Assembly (NCBI GenBank): GCA_014529385.2
Contig: CM043965.1
Span: 65,195,190-65,259,189 of the forward strand
From: Adiantum capillus-veneris
Taxonomy: Eukaryota > Streptophyta > Polypodiopsida > Polypodiales > Pteridaceae
Reading direction: 5' to 3'
Length of the DNA stretch: 64,000 nucleotides
The notes below the pieces were generated by a model that searched no databases, was not told where the DNA came from, and worked only from the letters and a program-made list of their open reading frames with translations. Position numbers and translations under genes: made by a program. Shown here piece by piece: positions 33,199-44,776 of the stretch (the first letter of the stretch is position 1; each line of letters begins with the position of its first letter).

Positions 33199-33206
33199 TA
33201 TATAGA
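33199..33206 (-). promoter_or_regulatory. TATA box of the hAT transposase unit
   Basis: The minus strand reads CTATATAA here, between the right-hand GC-rich repeats and the transposase 5' region, as in the left-hand CTATATAAA. Confidence 0.6.
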
Positions 33207-33234
33207 GCTGCCAAATATGGAGGGGGTACATGAC

Positions 33235-33348
33235 GGGGCCGGCGGGATTCTTGCTTTGCCCGCTGGGCCTGCCGGGATTCATAATATGCCCGCCGGGCCT
33301 GCCGGGGTTTGTGGTTGCCCCGCCGGTTCTACGTTTTCTACCGGTTTT
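33235..33348 (-). repeat. GC-rich subterminal repeats, right cluster
   Basis: Three copies of a motif like GCCCGCCGGGCCTGCCGGG lie in an otherwise AT-rich neighbourhood. They match the left cluster at 25575 in 16 of 18 positions, in the same strand orientation. The block ends with ACCGGTTTTCGTAAGTC, a candidate element terminus. Confidence 0.8.
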
Positions 33349-33439
33349 CGTAAGTCATGACATTAGATATGTTATTAACATGAAAAAAATAGTGATAATA
33401 ACAACAATAATTAACATTTAACAAAATGCGTCATCGCGT

Positions 33440-33790
33440 AATTAAAATCCCTGCTCTTTACCCTGTTTAACCCTCTCTTCCACTTTAACTTTCAGTTGAT
33501 CTTCTCCCAAGCTTGACTCCATAGTACCCTCATCCCCTTTCCCTTTTGCTATGATGGCATCAAGGTCTTGTAGTATATCTTACACTTCAACTTTAAGATG
33601 ATCTTCTCTCAGGCTTGAAACTACAGTAGGATCAACCCCTTTCCCTTCCATTCTGTTGGCATCAAGGTCTTGCAGTATTTTTTGCACTTCAACTTTCAGT
33701 TGATCTTCTTCAAATCTTGAGTCTACAACAAGCTTAGCCCCTTTCCCTTCCTTTGTGCTGGCATCAAGGTCTTGCAGCATTTCCTACATT
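33440..33790 (-). pseudogene. Tandem 40-residue acidic protein repeats
   Basis: On the minus strand three repeats of about 120 bp encode ILQDLDANRMEGKGVDP followed by SSLREDHLKVEVQ and close variants; a stop separates the second and third. The repeats follow the RING-like frame on the same strand and may be its C-terminal part. Function unknown. Confidence 0.6.
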
Positions 33791-33934
33791 GACTTGTGAG
33801 GATCTTCTTGGAACATGTGAGTCGCATCTGACTTGCTATGATCACAGAGATCCTTCCGATTCAGTGGGGTGTTGTCATCGGTGTTTGCACCAAAAGATCC
33901 TCTACCTACATATTCACGAAGATGAAAGACAAGA

Positions 33935-34351
33935 TTAGATTGTCAATTCAAATGACATAAGCATAGTGTCCAACACAACACCCCACTTACTCTTCAATAA
34001 TGACCTCCATGACACCCAGGCCTTTGCCTCCAAAGGGATTGCGGTGCTGCGACGTGCCTTCATGCAAATATCTTTTGTTCTCAACACAACTGCAAAACAC
34101 GGTGGATGGTAATGATGCCGGCAAGGAAGCATGAAGGTACCAACCACGTAAGAAGCCTCCAAAGCCTCCAAAGCCTCCCCACATGCAACACAAGTACCAA
34201 ACACATGAATTGTGTTTTCAGTGTCCACAACATGAGGCCCTGTATTCAATGTGTATGCCATCCCTGTCTTCACATTAGCACACAACTTTCTTACAAAATC
34301 ATAATGGTATTGGTTTTCTAGGCACTCATTGTAGAGCTTGGCATAATCCAT
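33935..34351 (-). CDS. RING-like zinc-finger protein exon
   Basis: The start ATG at 34351 directly follows a splice-acceptor-like TTTTGCAG; upstream translation of the array is not real coding. The exon encodes 138 residues: YAKLYNECLENQYHYDF, then CVACGEALE (about residue 50) and FMLPCRHHYHPPCF, a partial RING/H2-type cluster; the last Cys pair is not clear. The palindrome array immediately upstream would then be intron or promoter. It may continue into the acidic repeats and, beyond the hAT element, into the FCP1-like fragment. Confidence 0.5.
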   Translation of the reverse strand: MDYAKLYNECLENQYHYDFVRKLCANVKTGMAYTLNTGPHVVDTENTIHVFGTCVACGEALEALEASYVVGTFMLPCRHHYHPPCFAVVLRTKDICMKARRSTAIPLEAKAWVSWRSLLKSKWGVVLDTMLMSFELTI

Positions 34352-34389
34352 CTGCAAAATGACATACTCTATTAACTTATCTACAAAAA

Positions 34390-35660
34390 AATATTTTAAC
34401 AAGGAATAACACAAGAAGTACCCAAACAATACTAAAACAATATCAAAATAGTGCCAAATAGGGACCAAGACAATATCAAAATAGGTAAAATTGTACCAAA
34501 ACAGTTCTAAATAGCACTTTAGTGGTACAATGAAGTACCAAAAACTTCTAAGATAAACCCAAGCAATACTAAAATAGTAGTAAATAGGTAACAATGCAGT
34601 ATCAAAACAGTTTCAAAATAATAACAATATAGTACCAAATATGTAGCAGAACAGTACCAAAACAAGTCATATTGAAGTAAACCAGTTCTAAATAGCATTA
34701 TATTGGTACAAAAAGGTACTCAAAACTAATAAGAGATACCCAAAAAGACCCTATGAGACCCAGTAACCTGTAACAAAAATATTCCAAACCAATACCAATT
34801 TACCAAAAAAATGGTACCAAATGAAGCATAGTAAACACAAAAAAAACCAAAGGTAGAACCAATATAGCACCCAAGACATATTTAAAAGTGCCCAAATAGT
34901 ATCAATGTAGTACCAAAATATTTCCAAATAGCACCAAAAGAAACAAGGAAGCACCAAAAATACCAATGACAATAACAACATAGTACCTATGTAGTACCTA
35001 AGTCAAACCCAACAGTATCTTATAAGACCAAAAAATCTGTAACTAGAAAGTACTAAAGCAATACCAAAGGAGGTGAAAACAACACCAAATGAAGAAAAAA
35101 GCACCCAGAGTACCGAGGATTGTGCCATTATAGCATCCAATACAAAACAAAATTTACAGTATATGAGTACCCAAAAGTACCAAACCAATACCAAAATAGT
35201 CCAATGGAGTACCAAATGTAATGAAGAAGCACTAAAATGTGGAGAAAAGTACCAACATAGCACCTGGTGTTTAAAAAGGCACCCAAACATATTTATAAAG
35301 TAGAAATATAATTCAAAAAACTACCAAAGCACTATAAAAATATTTTAGAAAAGTACCAAAATAGCTCTAGAAAGTACCAAAACAGTTTCAAAATAGTCTT
35401 TAAGATTAGCAAACAAAAAAAATAATGCACCAAAAGTACCATGGATTGTGCCAACATATCACCCAAGACAAAACTGCCAGTACCTTATAAGACTCAAAAT
35501 TTAGTAACAAGAAAGTACCAAAATAGTTCAAGAAAGTATCAAATGAAATAAAGAAGCACCATAAAGTACTAAGGAAAGTACCTGGACAGCATCTAGTGTT
35601 AAAGAAAAACAAAAACAGTTCGAGAAAGAATAAAAAAAATTCAAGAAAGTACTAAAGACA
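34390..35660. repeat. Third array of AGTACCAAA-type motifs
   Basis: Long degenerate array of AGTACCAAAATAG, AAAGTACCAAA, CAATACCAAA and similar, with interspersed TATAAGAC and CCAAGACA phrases. It is the same motif as at 20.3-21.8 kb but mostly in the other orientation. It sits between a minus-strand exon start (34351) and a plus-strand exon-like frame (about 35680). Confidence 0.85.
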
Positions 35661-35661
35661 C

Positions 35662-36390
35662 GTGGAGACATTACTAGCAATTGCAGATACCCTGAGGAAG
35701 AAACGCAAGCGACAACAGGAGGAAGGAGTGCATCATCTAGATCCAAAGAAAAGCACTAATCAAGACCCCCCCAAAACCCACACCATGTGTTTTTTGTGCT
35801 ATTTACTTATTTTGAATATAAGATATATTTTTTGCCTCATGGTGTCAAGCTTCACTACAATTTACTGGGTGTGGTTCTTTGGGTGTTGTAGTAAAAATAC
35901 AAGTGATTGGTAATGTTGGGCACCGCCATTGTGCTCAAGAAGACTTGGGGTAGTTTGATTGGGAGACACCCCTAGTGACCCAGTTTCATGTCCCTCACCT
36001 TTTGAAGGGTAATAGGCCTGCCTTGATAATTAATATTCATGATTTGCTTATTGTCGCTCACGACAAGAGAGAGGAGCCAAGCCCGCCTAATGTGGACGTG
36101 CTGCACTTTTGGAAGGTGAAACAGGACAATAATCTGAACCACTATGTGCACCATTTTGCAGAGTGGTTTGTTCTTGGGGCTAGCCAGATTGTTGAAGTGT
36201 ACGTCTAGAACACAAGCCCTTATTGAGACCTGAAAAAGAGGTTAGAATTGTGCTTGCCTCAGGCCCACAGGTGCTTGAATGTGTGGATTGAAAAGGAGGC
36301 ATGCAATAGAAGCTCATGGATTGACGATCAAGGGGAACAGATGCTCTTTCTAGTCTTGGGCACCGAGCAGGAGATGAAGAGGTAGCGTGT
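35662..36390 (+). other. Unrecognised plus-strand coding-like fragments
   Basis: Following TTGCAG at about 35675-35680 is a Lys/Arg-rich frame (ADTLRKKRKRQQEEGVHH) that ends in hydrophobic sequence, perhaps intron. From 35975 to 36208 there is a frame with PALIINIHDLLIVAHDKREE and LHFWKVKQDNNLNHYVHHF, continuing past stops to about 36390 (CLNVWIEKEACN). I do not recognise a family. This may be the gene on the far side of the array. Confidence 0.35.
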
Positions 36391-36426
36391 GCAGACACAC
36401 CCATGCAGACATCGTTATTGTTGTTG

Positions 36427-36558
<132 letters not shown>

Positions 36559-37028
36559 CTTGGGGTGCACTTATAATGTGCATTCTTGGAGTATTTAAAA
36601 AAAAACCTTTTTTAGCATGTTTGAATGACTAAAATGACCCCTTGATCATTGTCTCGAGTTACAAAATTATATTCTTCTCTGAGAGGAGTTTGTCCTCACC
36701 TATGCATGCTTTAGCCTATCCCCTACTCCGCATTCCTCACCCTAGCACCAACCTGACTTAGAACCTACTCCATTCTATGTGAGATGGGGCATTGGGGCCC
36801 TAGGGAAGAGTCTGCATGTGTATGCACCATATCTATCGTGTATTGATTACATCATTACAAGAACTTATTTTCAAGTTTTTCTATACTCTTTGTAGATCTT
36901 TATATTGACAACACTCATTATGCATACATGTAGTCCTATTGTGGAGATCTTCACTATAACAATTCCACTTAGAGCTATCACTAGGGTAAGTGGCAAAATA
37001 ATGGGGTGGGTTCTTGTTCAAGGAGCCA

Positions 37029-37212
37029 TGTTGGACGGGAGAGACTCACACACCCATGAAGTGCATGCAAACACTACCTAGATCAACATAATGTCAATCG
37101 AGGACACAAATGACACGATAGGCACACGGAGGAAATCTCTTTAGCTTGTCAGGCTGAGACCATCCTACACATACTACACAGTTATGTTGTGTTGTTGATC
37201 CAACGGTCAACA
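37029..37212 (-). repeat. 3' LTR of the gag-protease element (internally deleted), with polypurine tract
   Basis: The first 135 bp match the start of the 5' LTR at 46687 almost base for base, then the sequence jumps to the last 34 bp (GTTATGTTGTGTTGTTGA...TCAACA). About 774 bp are missing relative to the 5' LTR. Adjacent 37213-37224 reads GGAAGGGGGGAA on the minus strand, the polypurine tract. Confidence 0.9.
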
Positions 37213-39452
37213 TTCCCCCCTTCCGCGTTCATGTCGTCCCCGAAATGACCTGATTGTCGATGGCGATGTGGTCTTTGCTGTCGTTTTGTTGTTGGAAAGA
37301 AAGGCTAGACTATAGCCTTTGCAATAGCTTGTCTTGTTTGTCCAATCCCATGTACATAGTCTTCACATGATTGAGGAAAATCATAATTGATGACGAACTG
37401 TATGTCTTTCACATCCATGCTCCGAGCTGCAGCATCTGTTTCTGTCATTATAGGTCTACTGCCAGATCTAAATTCAAAAAGAACCCAATGTCATTGAACT
37501 TGACTCTTATCATCATGGATAGAGAAAGCTCCATCCATCACTTGCTCCAGCAAATCTGTCAATTCAGAGTATTTGTGATTCTCTTAAACAACTTCTACAA
37601 TCTGTAGAATTGAGTGATTGGCTTTCTGATCTTGTGAGCCAATGACAACTTTGTAAGGATTTTGTAGAAAAATATGGCTAAACCCGTAACTTTTTTAGGC
37701 CAAGTTGCACTCCAATGCAAAGTCTGTCCTTATGTCTGCTCTTTGTTATTGACGACTTCTTTGTTCTTGAGTTATGTTGTGTTGTTGACCCAACAGTCAA
37801 CACTTTGCTGTTGGTTTGGCTTCATCTGTTGCATTGCTTGTATCTTTGTCGAACCACAACAAGAACTATGATCCATTAGAGTGGACATCTATCATCATAA
37901 CCATTCATCTTGTGAGATCCTCTGATTACTTTTATGTCTGCTCTTCTTCATTGGTAACTTCTTTGTTCCTGTGCAATCATGTTGTTAGTGTTGTCTGCAG
38001 CTTTGTCATTGTAGGCCATTCTTCGACTCGCCATTGAGGAGAAGTATGCTATGATTTGAAATTGGTGCTCCAATTCATTTGTCAATTGATTTGAGTAGCA
38101 TTTCCTTATTGTTGATGTAGAAGGAATATGTACAAGAGGATGGTGATAGGTGTCTGTAGATTAGGGTCTAAAACCTGGATGACCAAAGGGAAAAAACCCG
38201 GTGGGAAAAAAATGCCTTTGGTATACGCTCTTATTAGAGTTGAGCAGTTGAACGTGAAGTACATGTTCATGAAAGGTGAGTGCTTGGGTGAAACACGGAA
38301 AGAGTGCCTGATGCAAGTGCCAATTATGGGACACTCTATATGCATATGAGAAATTTCACAACAAAAGCATGCAATGTGAAAGAAGGAGATGATGGGTGTT
38401 TCGAGGAATAAATGTAGCACATGTGACATCAAAATATGTCTCAATAGCTTCCACCTTTCCAAGAAGGGTTTTCGATGTAGAAGTTTCTCCACTCGTATCT
38501 CACAGTGCTCAGTACGTGAGTGTCTTTTGGACCTTCTCCTTCACTTCACCAAACTTAAGTATAGTAGACTTCGACTCTTTTGCTCACCTATACCAGCATG
38601 AGCGACACAACTTAAATATGCTCAACTCTTCTAGCTTGAGCAGTACCTAGAATAGCTAAGACGCTTAGACCACACAGAATATTACTTGAAGCTTTGGGAC
38701 TAACACCTCACTCATTTTGTGGCTTAGCTCGACTCTGACTTGTATGACTTGTCGGTTGCATGTTGACACTGCTTTGTGACAAGTTCTTCGGCTGTTGTAG
38801 TGGCTGCTGAGACATACTTCGTGAAGTTTCATCGTGTCCCTGTACCTTCTTCTCTTTGTAGTGCTCAGGCCTCTCGTCAGTCTTTTCTTCATGTGGAATA
38901 TGGATTTTTTTATTTTTTCTTAATAATAAATAAAGAAAATCTTAAAAAAAACTCAACAAAAGAAATATCATTCAAATAGAAATCTAAATGCTATGTACAC
39001 TATACACATGTCCCTAGGGGCTCATATATGGATTTTGTCCCCATACTCCCCTGTAACACTACTATGAAGGCATATACTCTAAATTTTGTCAAAAAATTAT
39101 CACAATAAAACACAAAAATTCAATGCATCTCACAAAACATTGCCCTCTAATAGTCATAATGTTAGGTCCGCATTCAGAATGCCTCCCCCCTTCCTATTTG
39201 GAGTCATCCTTTACGACAGGGTATCGCAAAGGGTATGTGTTGTGCTTGGGCAAAAAGTTGTGCCTATGCAGGCCTTGTAATGTAGCCCTATTATGCATAC
39301 ACAGTCAATGCATGGAAAAGATTTATGTTGTGCAAGATGTGGGTATAAGCAATTTTCTTATTGGCATTTGTTGGCGAGGCTTCCTATTCTAAGCAATGTA
39401 ATGGTCTTTGAAGCTCCTGTATCGTTGCTTGATTGAAGCGACTTGCTCTCTT
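37213..39452 (-). other. 3' internal non-coding part of the gag-protease element
   Basis: 2.2 kb between the protease/tail ORF and the 3' LTR. No RT, integrase or other domain is seen in any frame. At 37769-37802 a second copy of the LTR tail (GAGTTATGTTGTGTTGTTGA...CAACA) occurs inside the internal region, suggesting a past rearrangement or nested LTR remnant. Small open frames (for example 38106-38492 on the minus strand) are not recognised. Confidence 0.6.
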
Positions 39453-41240
39453 CTAATTGTACTGTAATCGTAGGAAGAATTGTAAGAATTCAAGCGGCGA
39501 TGCACTGACAACAGTTTTGTTGTTCTTCTTTGGGACCCATTTCTTTGCGATTATTGGCTGTTTTGTTGCTGGCTCTCGTTTGGGAACCCATACTTGCCCG
39601 TGCTTCGTTTGTGTTTGAAGAGAATCCTTTGGGATCCACCTTTTTGTTGTGTGAGTCAACAGTGGTCTTTGCTTCAGCCCTTGTACGCTTGGTTGGTGAC
39701 GGGATTCAGGCTTTGAAAGTTGATACTGTGGTTGTTTTGGAATCCAAATGAATTCCTGACTTTTTTGTGCTTGAATCAACTTCTTTGGAGCCCAAACCTA
39801 AGTTGTGAAAGCTTGCGACTTTGTGATATTCTTACCCGTTCGTGCACGCTTTCCTTGCTTTTGTTTTGGTGTTGGATCTTGTGATTTGTCATTAGAGATC
39901 TTTGTCTTCTTGATCCATATCTGTTTTTGGCCAATCTGGCTTTTTAGTATCCAGATTTGACGAGCTTTTTGGCTTTGACTTGTTGTCGTGTTCTTTTGAC
40001 CTGTCATGGTTGTTGCTGAAGGGGTTGGTGATAGTGATGGCCTGAGTTGATGATAGGGGATGTCGTAAGATTCATCACTATCGCTACTATTCTTAGCAAG
40101 GTTGACTTCTTGTACTTTCCCTTGATTTTTTGGCTAGTAGTGGAAAGTTACTGTCTGTTTGCTCGTGGGTGGTAGTTTCTTGGAGGACTTTTCTAGCCCA
40201 TTGATTAGAGCATTGTTAGCTCGTTGCTCTGGTCGTATTCCTCCTAGCTGAGTCTTTGCATCCTTATTAGGAGCCATGTATGAGGATGATTGTGGTGGCT
40301 GTGTCTTCACGGAGGACTTTGGAATCCACTTTTGATGCACTTTATTCGTGTAGCGATGACATTGATTCCCGGGTCGTTGATCTTCTTGAAGCTCGAAGTG
40401 TTCTACAGAGTCATAGAACTCATCCTCTTCTTCATCTTTTGATTCTCCACATTTCTTTGTTTGCTCCTTATTTAGAGAGCTTGTTGATGTCTGGATTTCT
40501 TTGTTTTCCTGGATTACACTCATTGCAAAATAAGGAACGACATCATAGCCATTTTCATCACAAAACTTTGTTGTGGGAGCATCCTCCACGGCGCACACGT
40601 CCAGAGTAGCCAAGATGTGTTCCCATCCAAAAGGCTCTAACTCTTCTTTAGGAAATGGTTCTGGGATATAGTCCTTATCCTCTATAACCCGCTCTAGGAT
40701 ACATTCCTCACGTTTCAAGCTACCACATTGTGAAGCTCCACACATCCACAGTTCTTCTGGCTTACCTAACCAAGCTGGAAGTTCTAATCCTGCTACTGTA
40801 GCGGAATCAAACTCCTCAACTGGTGTTCTCGTCACATCCCTATAGCTATGGTCCCTCAAGTTTACGTTTGTTATGGTTTCCATATGTCTCAGGTATATAT
40901 GGTCATAACCCCAATCTTGGACCATTTTTAATTGTCGCATGAACGGTCTTCCCAGAATGATTTCATAGTTGTTCTTCTTGCCAAAGTCAACAACATCAAA
41001 AGTGTGTTCATATTCAATGCCACAAGAAGTAACAATTACTTTTTCTAGCAGTCCTAGGGGATTTTCCTTGTGTCCGTCTGCAAGCTGCAGGGTCATTCGT
41101 GTGGATATCAAGGCAGGTTTTCCCCATTTTTTCCAAACCTCTTTGGTTGCAATGGCCACACCAGCTCCACTGTCAAGGATTGCCATGGTTTTTTCACCAT
41201 TGAATTCCACAGGAAGGGTGGTGTTCCATCTTCTCCCTCT
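39453..41240 (-). CDS. Retropepsin plus acidic linker and W-x-P-K repeat tail
   Basis: Frame 41210-40134, with coding extending slightly upstream to about 41236. The protease is intact by motif: MAILDSGAGVAIA (catalytic D-S-G), LQLADGHKENPLG, EYEHTFDVVDFG and IILGRPFMRQL. After it comes SYRDVTRTPVEEFD, an acidic stretch (EDEEEDEFYDSVEHF), then VHQKWIPKSS. After stops at 40134 and 39798 the same frame continues with more W motifs: QIWILK, IWIKK, VWAPK, IWIPK, RWIPK, VWVPK and KWVPK, to 39453. The protease is in the -1 frame relative to gag. It would mature Gag in the particle. The tail is basic and of unknown role, shared with the gypsy at 3.4-4 kb. Confidence 0.8.
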
Positions 41241-44200
41241 TAATACTCGCCTACCTTGTTTAATGGCACTGGCCTAGTATTTAGTTGAGGCATTTCAAGC
41301 TCTTTGATGCCTTCCTCAATTTGAGTCATTGGGGTTTTTACACCAAATTTCTCTAGACATTTACCCACATTAGCCCACATGTTTGGTCTCATTCTGAGCA
41401 ACTCGGCTAACATTATTGTACAGGTGACTGGGGTAGATAGAATATCTACTAGCCCCTTTGAATCGATGGCCTTGTTGGGAGACAGTCTCTTTGATGGGAC
41501 TGCAACCACTTCTGACTTGGTCTCGTACTCTCCCATGTAGGACGGTAGTGTTCTTAGCGAATGGGGTTGACTATCCATAGATTGTACAGATCCTTTGTCG
41601 CCCCAACACGATTGCACGTCTAGATTCATTTGAGATCCAATTTCAAATTCCTCTATTGGTGGTAGAAACACTCCTCGTTCATCACCAGTCTTGTCTACTC
41701 GTCTTCTTAGGTCATCGGCTTCATTGGCCTCTCTGACTTGTTTCCACAATTCGTCAAGACCATCTATCTCTTTACAATCCTCATGTATAGCTTGGTGAAA
41801 TCCCTCGGAAGATTTATCCGTGGTATTTAGTACTATCCTTGGTTCTAATGCTGGGTCTTTGAGTTTTTGTCTGTGCTCATGACTAGAATCTGGCTCTTTT
41901 AGTTCCTGGTTTGGTGGGATTTCTTGTGTAGGCATGACACGGATCACATCCTCAGGTTTTGCAACTGGTGGTTCTAGTAAAGCTTGGGCTGTTTGAATCA
42001 TTTTATGGCACATTTCAAACCTTTGCTTTTCTAGTTCCGTATAGGGATATGTCATCCACCTTTGTTCTTGGGTTTGGTTGTCTTTGAGCCTCGCATCATA
42101 GGCTTTCTAGAGGGCATGCAATGTCTCATTAACCTTCTCTGCCAACACAGATCCTCCTGAACTAGCACTTCTCGGTTTCTCATCTGTGGATGGTTCTTCT
42201 AGAGGTTTAACCATCTGTGTAAGAGAAGGTGCCTCCTTTTCCTCGTGTTGTTTTATCTTCTCCTCAGCTTTGGTAAGCTTCTCAGCTAGGGATTTTTGCT
42301 CTCGTTCCTTGCGTGATTTCATCCTAGTCTTTCTAGCTTTCCAACAATTTCGTTTGCTCTTGGTTTTTTGACTAGGTGCGTCTGTCTTTGGTCCTGTCTT
42401 TGGTCCATCATCTGTCTTTGGACTTGTGTCACTTTCTGTGTTCTTTGTCTCTGGATTCTCATGAGCTTTCTTTTGAGCTTGTGCTCTCGTAACCACTTGA
42501 ATTGGTACGACATTTTCATTTTCTGAGCTACTAGGGAGCTGAACAATCCCTGATACATTTGTCGTGATTTTCTTGATTTGGTTTGGTTTTTTCGGGAAAT
42601 CGGGGATCAAGTGAGTGATTCCACACTCAAGACAATAGGCATTTACTTCAGTGATCTCCGTATGAGGACATTGTTTGACCAAGTGGTTGTCACGACTTTT
42701 GTGACAATCTGTCTCTGGTTGAGGAGATTCTTTTAGCATTTCCTCTTGGCTATAAGCAAGCTTTGACCTAGATAAGCTGCTATTTTCAATGAATCGCAAC
42801 ATCCTTTCGTCCATTTCATACCTTCTTTATTTCGACTGAAACCCAGGAGGTGGAGGTTGTACCGGCCTCACCACTCCATGTGTTTCTCTCACATTTTGTT
42901 GCTCCGAAGGGTAGTACTCACTTTGGTTGCTATACCACATTGTAGCTGGTACTGGCGTTGGTTTATTTGATGCTTTCATCATTGGCATGTATCTCATGTC
43001 TACCTGCATTCTAGCACCTAGTAGCGGAGGTTGTTGTCCTAAGACAAGCTGTGGCCTTAATACTCCTACTGGTCTTGGCGCATTCCCCGTAATGTACCGT
43101 GAAGTAGGTGCTTCTGGAACAGGTTGTACATACCTCTCCCTAGCATTTTCCATGCTATAATAGCACTCTTCCTCTGTATGGTTCGTCCATTTTCTCTCAA
43201 TTTCACACCACTTTGGCTCTCCCGAATCAGACCTTACAAGAGGAATCAACCTCTTGACCAAGTCGTCGATAAGCTTTTCTTGATCAATAGGTGCCGTTGG
43301 CTTGGCAATGGACTCACTTATCTATGAAACACTGTGCTGAGAGGATGTGTCATCTCCTTGACTCTTTAAGTCGTTTTCTTTGTATGCCTCACAGTTATCC
43401 ACTAGATAAAGAGCTTCTTTGATCAAATCGTTTAGCGTCATCCTCCTTATCATATGCAGATCCTTCTGAAGGCCCGCATGTCTCATTCCCTGGATAAAGA
43501 TCAGCATCAGTCGTGCTTGCGTAGGTAATTCCACTCTCGGACAGAGCTTAACATATCTCTTGAGCCGTAATGATGCTTTGTGTATTGATTCATTCTCTTT
43601 CTGTTTGAATCTATGGATTTGTGAGACTGTGTTGTGAGCAATGCCTTTTGGCGAGAATTCTTCAATAAACTCCTCAAACAGCTCATCTAGGGTCTCAAAA
43701 TCCCATTTTTCCACCGAGTCGAACCATGTAGCTGCATCATCTTCTAGAGTCAATCCAAATCCCGCAAATTGTGTCGCAAAATCTGAAACTTCCTCTGCTC
43801 TAATCACTCTTCTAAAAGCCGCTACGTGATCTCTCGGATCTTCATCTCCAGAGTATTTTCTGTTTACCCATTTCTGGACTTGGGATCTTGGGATGGTCTA
43901 ACTCGTCGATTGTCTACAAGTCTAACCAGAGACTCTCCCAATCCTTCTCTCATTATCGCTCTTGAAGGGAATCCTGGTGGCTCTCTTCTTGGAATTCCTA
44001 TAGGAATTCTCGTGTTTGGTGGAGGCATTTGTGGTCCTTCATGACCAAATATCCACCTCTTTCTAGTACAGTCTGTGGATTTATGCTTTCTACAACTCTG
44101 TATTCTCGTCCATACTTGTCGACAACTATAGATCTCCATTGACAGTCGACTTCGTATGTGTAGACATATAAGAGCTTGTAATCCGTTATCTCTTCTAGGT

Positions 44201-44405
44201 ATGGATCCGAGCACCTATAAAGATTGACCTCATCGTCGTCAATGTATCTATATAATCCTTCACTCTCATGACCAATCATCCAAATTCTCTCAACATGATG
44301 GATCTTTATCAATTGCAAGTTTGGAAGATCCATTGTGGGAGGATATTCCTGTATCGTCGGGATCTCCAAGCTTGTGTAAGCTGCATTTGAATCTAGGGTA
44401 GACAT
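41240..44405 (-). pseudogene. gag: Gag polyprotein of the gag-protease element
   Basis: Start at 44405 (MSTLDSNAAYTSLEIP) in one frame to 43998, with shifts through a second frame into the main frame at about 43890. The Retrotrans_gag core (43807-43322) has DDAATWFDSVEKWDFETLDE, EEFSPKGIAHNTVSQIHRFK and LMLIFIQGMRHAGLQKDLH. A Pro-rich region and a zinc-knuckle-like YCLECGITHLIPDFP follow; the last Cys is lost here but present in the sibling copy. A Lys/Glu coiled-coil-like section (KLTKAEEKIKQHEEKE) and TYPYTELEKQRFEMCHKMI precede the stop at 41240. Main-frame stops at 43322, 42827 and 42107, plus the N-terminal shifts, disable it. Gag forms the particle and packages RNA. Confidence 0.85.
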
Positions 44406-44776
44406 AATTTCTAGGCTTAAGAGCTTTTGCTTGGTTCAAGTAGACTTAGTCCACTGTGTTCAAGTTCTTTGGTTAGGGAAAAGTCGAAACTATGTCCAAA
44501 ACCGCAACCGTTTCGTCACAATTCTCACAAATTGTCGCTTCTAGACACCCCTGACTTCCGCACTAAGATCTGTTGAGCTGCTCTCAGGGTATGTTTTGAT
44601 ATAAAAACTTTTCCGATCCGATACCGTTTGTGAAAATTATGGCCAAAATAGTGAAATGCAGTTTAGACTGGTCAAAATGAGTCCAAATTCAATTTTGAAA
44701 AAATATTTGGGATCTCTGTGACACTGTGAACACTCTTGTATGGTCAAAAGTATAGTTGGACCCTAAAACTGGCTAG

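Larger units (their letters stand above)
25565..33365. mobile_element. Candidate gene-carrying hAT transposon (about 7.8 kb)
   Basis: The region is bounded on both sides by clusters of an 18-bp GC-rich motif (CCCGCCGGGCCYGCCRGG), each followed inward by a TATA box and a transcription unit. Inside are kinase, coiled-coil and RING reading frames (+) and a hAT transposase (-). The end sequences GACTTGGAGACCGGCTAAAG (left) and GACTTACGAAAACCGGTAG (right, reverse complement) are weakly similar. I could not find an 8-bp target duplication. The GC motifs are in the same orientation, so they are not a TIR. A single element is inferred, not proven; two adjacent elements remain possible. Confidence 0.5.

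Noticed and set aside
25575-33348. Treating the GC-rich clusters as terminal inverted repeats
   Set aside because: The two clusters match better in direct orientation, so they are described as subterminal motifs only.
38106-38492. Minus-strand 128-codon frame as a third gene of the gag-protease element
   Set aside because: No recognisable domain, skewed composition, and no counterpart in the sibling copy.
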